NCBI GenBank assembly: GCA_963576785.1
Contig: OY756140.1
Location: 310,001 to 374,000, forward strand
Reading direction: 5' to 3'
DNA: 64,000 nucleotides
DNA from: Chlorophyllum brunneum
Lineage: Eukaryota > Basidiomycota > Agaricomycetes > Agaricales > Agaricaceae
In this document: piece after piece, positions 58,482 through 64,000 of the stretch
Layout: every line of letters begins with the position of its first letter
Position numbering within the stretch: position 1 is the stretch's first letter
Position numbers and translations under genes: made by a program
The notes under the pieces: model-generated
Told to the model about the DNA's origin: nothing
Seen by the model: only the letters and a program-made list of their open reading frames with translations
The model's database searches: none

Positions 58482-61400
58482 ATATTTGGCGAGTTGGCAG
58501 CAGTCTGATCAGACCTCGTGGATACGAAGCAACAGTAGGTTCAATTTAATTCGAACCCCCCAATAGTGATCAGGAGTTACCAACATCGTTTACGATTTCA
58601 GCTAGGTCTCTTCACGGACGTGGGCCGTCCTATTCCCGAAGGCGTCTCCGATGCAAGATGGTGTGCTTGTTCGGGTTGGATGATGGCTTGTGCGTGGCCG
58701 GGTTTGGGGTTTTCGCAGTGGGTTGGGGCGATGAAAATTTGTGTCATATGCCTATGCGCCATTCCTCAAATCCTCACACGGGCGGGGGGTTGGGGAATTT
58801 GTAAGGTGTGCACTTGTCTCCGTTGGGCGGTGTGCTACAGCCTTGTTATATCTTTGGTGTCTGTTTTGGAGGTGTGTCATTGCTTCCAAAATTTCGTTGT
58901 GCTTCGTTAGCTTGAAGCTTGAAATGAACGTATATACAGCATAGTCTTGGCCCTGGACTATGCATTCGCCTAGTTCTTATTCTTTGCAATGGTAAAACCC
59001 AGAGAGTAGTTGTGACAAAAATGAAAGTAGTCGCGACTTTTCCCGTGTTGTCGAATATTTTTCACCTGAGATTACTTTGGTAAAGAGTTATGGCGAGGTT
59101 CCCGTAGGGCCGCGATAGACCTGGATAAAACTGCCTAGTAACTTGAGACCACTACAAGTTCTTCCTTTCGACGACCGGCGCGACAAAGACAGAGAAGGGG
59201 CAGGTAGAACATTCACCCTTGGGCCTTCCTGCACTGGCAATGGGGCAACTGGTGTTTCAGGTCCTGTATCTTCGTTCGTGGGCACCGGCGGGTCTTCGCT
59301 TTCTGAGGTCTCGCCGTGTGGATCTGGGGGTACGTAGCTGATAGTCAAGTTAGAACCACTCGTTTGACCACGGTCTCTTGAATCGGCTTGATCGCCTGGT
59401 CGAGATTATTCAGGTTCCTGTTTCATTTGGTTTTTACGCTCCTGTGTGGCAGATGTCTTGCTCGACCAAAGTTAAACCCGTACTGAAATCCCCTTCGGTA
59501 TGTTGTAATACCGTACTCAATGTCCCAGAATACAAACCACACATCGGCCCACGGAATTCACTCAATGCTCACCTCAATAGTGGCTTGAGATTTTACCTTC
59601 ATCATTCCCAGTGCCAGCCCCAGGCTTTCATTCGTAATACTCTGACACTCTGTAGGAGATCAATCGGTCCAACATCCCAGTCCCGGAAGGCTCGATTACC
59701 TTACTGGCCTAAGGATTGGTTGCGTCCCCACAAGACTTGATAATCTCCAACGCGAAGTCAGCCGTGGCACCGCCAGTAGTCCATAGACACTCAGAAAGAG
59801 GAGAGGAGTACCAGGACTTTGCGCAGACATGATGGAACATAAGAGGGGGAGTGGGTGTTCGATTTATCCTATTCATACTGCAAATGATCACCGGGAAAAG
59901 AGACACCTCAGGCTGAGCAGGCTGAGGTGACAGCAGTATGTACACATCTCGATGTTGAAACGTCGCATGGTCATCTTCTCGTTCAATTCTAGCCGGATAA
60001 ATGATGCATCTACAGATATGAACATAGTGAGAAGTCCAAACCGTGAGTATGGGCTGAGGAGATCCGGGTTTGTTTTGTCCCAGGTCCTCAGTAGTGAGAT
60101 CGAAAGTGGAACGTGGTTGGGTCACCCCTGCGCTGAGCCACGACGATCCACCTATGTCTATCTTCGATTCCTAATTAACAGTGTGGGCAGGTGGGTAATT
60201 TAGAAATGGGTAGGTATGCAGAGGAAGTCTGATGTGACGATGTTATTATGAGGAGGTGGTAGAAAGACGCGTTAGTGTAGTAAATGATCACGTGGCATCG
60301 AGAACGAGGATGTCGTCTGATGTGTCCTTGACCAATATATCATTGGACACACTCATACATGGGTCACAGGGCAGCAACGCAACACGAGAACAAACCGAGA
60401 TCGATTGAAAGGAAATGGGTGGACGACAAAAGTAGAAAAAAACCGGTACGAGAGGAAGAGAAGCCATTTGACAACGTTTCCTCGAGTGTTCTTGCTGTCT
60501 TAACTACCCTCGTGGACTCCGAGGTGGAGCCTGAGTAGAGGTGCGTTCGGTGATCATCGATCTGAATGATCCGTATGTGAGTCAAGAATATTCCTGTGAA
60601 CTCTCACAGTTGGTATTCACTTTGGCGGTCCTCCCCGCGCCATCCAATGTTCTCTGATCCCTAACCTACGACTACCTCCCTCACTTAAGGCCTCAATTGG
60701 GGTGCTCACTACCTCCCTTTTCCAAATAGGCCCATGCCACTACCCAACCTGTGGCTCTCGAGGTATTTCTTGACCACCGCGGTGCCCCAGTTGTCCTCGC
60801 CCATGATTTCCTTTCCCTCCCATCGCGTGATTACCCCTCTTCATCGGCGTTTGGGCATCTTCATGTTGGTGTAAGAATGTCATCCGCCTGTCACGGCAAT
60901 GGAGCTTGCAGACGGAGAAGGGTGGTGGCGGTGCTTCTCTCATTCAGGGTATTTCCTTGGAGAACGATATCGTTGTAGGCGTCGTCGTGCCCCCCGTAAC
61001 GCACTGCTCTCCTCCCTATGACCAGGACATGAACGAGTCATGCAAAATTTCGTCATGTCCGAGTGGTATCATCCGGTCCCAATAACTTGTTGAGAGATCA
61101 ACGTTTTATGTTACCAACTCTTTGAAACATCCATCGACGTGATCATCGAAGGCTTTCCTTGGGTCAAGCGTCAAGCTGCCCTAACACTTACTTCGCACGG
61201 AGCTTTCTGTCTCTCCCCGGCTTAACCCCCCGCTCCCCAGGTTGCTGAACTTATGGGCCACCACTTTGGCCTTCGTCTTCGCGAACACTGCTGCTACCTT
61301 AACCCATAACTAAGTCCGTATGTATTTAACATGGTATTGACAGAAAAGCCTTATTCTCACGGAAACCACGAATTACGAGACTGCCCTCAATGTCCTTGGA

Positions 61401-61505
61401 TAGCAGATCCCGAAGACTAAACGGATGTTTTACCATAGGATCCATTGGAGCTATATTCCGTCAATATGGTCAGCTCATATTCTTCTAACTGGAAGAACTC
61501 TTGAC
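58482..61505. other. Spacer between the 7-TM relic and copy C; unrecognised open frames
   Basis: Minus-strand open frames at 59088-59348 (Pro/Glu-rich, PPDPHGETSESEDPPVPT) and 59709-60125, and plus-strand ones at 59378-59740 and 60751-60978, have no family motif. They may be parts of an unknown gene on the minus strand between 59.0 and 60.2 kb, but I could not chain exons in phase. Confidence 0.35.
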
Positions 61506-62694
61506 TCACTTGTACATTGTTCGTTCATCTGTTTCAATACTACTCGTACACTGCACAGTAAGTACCGGTTTCGAATTGAATCCCATGGTCGTCAAATCGC
61601 CAGTACCACGACGGATCTCCTCGCCTTCCGCCCTGTTCTGTGCCGTACGGATGATGATGAGGTTGTGCGAGATACCAATCACGACCGAGTTCTTCAGATC
61701 CACAGTCAATGCCACAGACTTCTGTCAGACAGCGAATAACTTACGATTGCCCCGAGCATATGGATGGCGAAATTGTCACGGCCAAACCAGACGAAGAAAT
61801 GCGCAAGACTAATGGACAGGTACAGAGCACCAGACTCTGTAAGAATGCGGACAAGGAACCGGAGTTGTTTCGAGACGTTTTTGCTCTCGCCTTTCTTTGA
61901 TGCCAGCCAGATTCGCCATACCAAACCACCTAGCCCAATGTCAGCATCAGCGTTTTCGGATCGTTGGCACTTGGTTAACTTACCGGTACAGTAAGCGTTC
62001 AGTGCGATGGTCGAAGCCCAGAATGGAGTAAGTGCGATACCAGGCCCTACATCCATATTGACCGCCGCCCATTGATAAGGACCGAAGTCCGGATTGTTGA
62101 TGTGCACGGTTTGAAGGAATATTTGCAAAATTGTGCAGATGATACCGCCGACCCAGAGGAAAATTGGGAACCACATAATTAACATTCGCTTGTTGTGGAC
62201 CACCCACAGGCGGTACATCTAAAGGTTAAGTTCTCGTTACCATCTCTCTGAAAGCATACTTATGGACCAACATACCAGAACGACATCCGCCAGTAAAGCT
62301 ATTGTGTTGACGAGTGTGCACTATATGACACAAAGCGAGTCAAGTCATTCCCACTACTTGCCCGGTGATGCGAGAGACTGACCTTGACTATGGCATCCCA
62401 AGGGGGGTCGACGTAATCGTTCGGCCTGTGACCTTGTTCCACAAAGCTCGTCTCGGCCATTGGCGTATGAACAGTCATCCCCATATTAGCTATCACCAAT
62501 GCAGCGAGCACGTTGGTCATAACGACCATAAACCAATGAATGCTCCTCCTCAACTTCCAGCCCTCATCCGCAAAGAGCAACCATCGATTGGCAAAGGAAG
62601 CAGTGATAAGATAGAACCCGAAAAATATTCCAATCGTGAATGTGATGGCTACACTCTGAGGAAGTAAGAATGGAGGTAGTTTGGTCCCCGCCAT
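61506..62694 (-). CDS. Seven-helix membrane protein, array copy C
   Basis: Copy C begins MAGTKLPPFLLPQSVAITFT. Exon 1 is 62694-62383 (104 codons as in copy A) and exon 2 reads CTLVNTIALLADVVL. Exon 3 reads MYRLWVVHNKRMLIMWFPIF, LWVGGIICTILQIFLQ and FGPYQWAAVNMDVGPG; exon 4 GLVWRIWLASKKG then RILTESGALYLSISLAHFFV. The last exon ends at 61506 (GISHNLIIIRTAQNRAEGEE, TTMGFNSKPVL). Structure, splice phases and promoter motifs match A and B, and it appears intact. It lies 3.3 kb downstream of the relic copy. Role unknown; a receptor or transporter function would be guesswork. Confidence 0.88.
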
Positions 62695-62763
62695 ATCTGC
62701 AAATGAGGGGGGCGGGATTCGGAGGGAGTTAAATCTTTCTGGCCAATGGTATTCTTACCCCTG

Positions 62764-62774
62764 GGTCCTTTTAT
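62764..62774 (-). promoter_or_regulatory. TATA-like box of 7-TM copy C
   Basis: ATAAAAGGACC on the minus strand, about 70 bases before the copy C start. Confidence 0.6.
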
Positions 62775-63059
62775 CCTGGCACCTGGGCCTATGAAGTAAC
62801 AACGCTCAAACAAAGATATTGACATGCCGACATCAGCCGGGATGGAAAAAGAGTCCGCATATTTAGAACATGGGGCCGGATGTCTATGTTGATCAACTTG
62901 GACGAGCGTATACCGCCTGTTCATCATTACCCTTCGTGTCAACAATGCCCATTATGACCATGGCTTCCTGCACAGCATCCTCAATTCCAGCGTCGATGGC
63001 ACAATTCATGACATCGAAGGGACATATGGATTACTCAAATTTAGACTTGAACTAACTTG

Positions 63060-63077
63060 GAATGATATTCACAGCAT
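63060..63077 (+). promoter_or_regulatory. Conserved 18-nt upstream motif, copy C
   Basis: GAATGATATTCACAGCAT, identical to the copy A motif, 366 bases before the start. Confidence 0.6.
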
Positions 63078-64000
63078 CGTGGGTTTTTCTTTTTTAATCT
63101 TCTTTCATAATTATAATGTGGCAACAACGATCGTGGGTCTGGCGGTCAACGACCTTTCGGATCAGTCAAATGACTGGATAACACTTTGAAACAACGACGC
63201 CATACCTGAGGGAAGCGCGGGGTGGTTGTACTTCGGTCAGTGCCTTGGTATTTATTCTAAATTTACTACGAACTAGAGTGCCGTGGGCGTACGCCCTGTA
63301 CAGTGATAGTTCTCTCACTATTCGACGCCAGTTCCTCGACATGGATCGTCACTCGTGTGAGTGTGGTCTAGTGAAATCGACGCGTGACGTTGAAACGTAA
63401 ATCTGCTATCATGCTCAGAAATGATGCATCTAAACGAAAAGCGCAGCAACCCCCTAACATAAGGTCCAGGAATAATCGAATCGTGAGTGTTTAGACTTTG
63501 TAAGCTCCGATCAATCTGCGCAACGGTTTTTTACTCGTCGTGACGAACTTGGCAGTACACCCCAGTCAGGGGGAGGACCTCCATGTCTCTCACACTGCAT
63601 AAGGGCGTGGGGTTCTAACAGCGAAGCCACCTCAGCTAATGGCCTAGTGATCTCTTCTTGAGGTGCCCGAGATACGCCTTCCCCTCCTACCGTTGTCTAG
63701 CATCTGCCAGAGATCTTGGCATTCGTGGTAACTTTTTCCGGCTAAATTAGTAGTGCATGGAGCATGACGTCCTGTTGTGGTCATAAGGATGCCAAGGTGT
63801 ATGGCGACATGTACACTGACCATAGAAATGTTCTCTGTCGTGCCAGTCGGATTGATACTTGGTGGAGTATATTAATTCACTACTTGCAAGCGAGTCCAGT
63901 GATTTCTGTGACCCACCTACTGCCAGCCGAAAACGCGAAAACGAGTCCACGAAGAGGTGCTAAATTCTTATTATGGCTCATGTGTCGTCTCAGACTTGTG

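Larger units (their letters stand above)
62695..64000. other. Right end of the window; promoter of copy C, then no recognised gene
   Basis: Contains the copy C promoter elements. Beyond 63.1 kb only short open frames occur and no domain or splice chain is supported. Confidence 0.45.

Noticed and set aside
1..64000. CRISPR arrays, bacterial-type operons or riboswitches
   Set aside because: No regularly spaced repeats; intron-rich eukaryotic genes throughout, so these features are not expected.

Overview
This window comes from a filamentous basidiomycete nuclear genome, most likely an Agaricomycete. The genes are split by many short GT-AG introns of about 45-65 bases, the intergenic spaces are small inside gene clusters, and one edge carries a LINE-type RNase H tail of a kind I associate with mushroom genomes. 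Three tandem seven-helix membrane proteins resemble a large, poorly described Agaricomycete family. No CRISPR array, rRNA or convincing tRNA was seen. All exon models were assembled by eye from splice motifs and protein-family knowledge and have not been checked against transcripts.

Left arm (1-9.2 kb). This part is decayed: a LINE retrotransposon 3' end with a stop and a frameshift, a 25-A run, a 5'-less membrane-protein gene, and an annexin pseudogene. A serine-rich Cys-cluster protein of about 1136 aa follows. It resembles the front part of large fungal UBC-domain proteins but stops before any E2 fold.

Housekeeping core (13.3-27.5 kb). ATG27-like and NDUFS2 are divergent genes sharing a 117-bp promoter. 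They are followed by a NIF3-family protein, a TPX2-domain spindle protein and an enoyl-CoA hydratase ending in the peroxisomal signal AKL. NDUFS2 is unusual in having 14 exons, including a 10-nt exon, a 2-nt exon and a GC-AG intron. ATG27 carries an apparent 2-nt frameshift.

Middle (27.5-45.6 kb). Small conserved genes sit as islands between gene-poor stretches: the ATP23 metalloprotease, a Kre9/Knh1-like GPI-anchored wall protein, a glutaredoxin with a possible mitochondrial leader, and DPM3 with an unclear C-terminus.

Right arm (45.6-62.7 kb), all on the minus strand. A Gfd2/YDR514C-like RNase H-fold protein, an F-box protein and coatomer delta subunit are followed by the three 7-TM paralogues plus one relic copy. 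The three intact paralogues share exon structure, a TATA-like box and an 18-nt upstream motif, so the duplicated unit included the promoter. Mitochondrial, secretory, autophagy and peroxisomal functions are all represented, but nothing suggests an operon-like or secondary-metabolite cluster.
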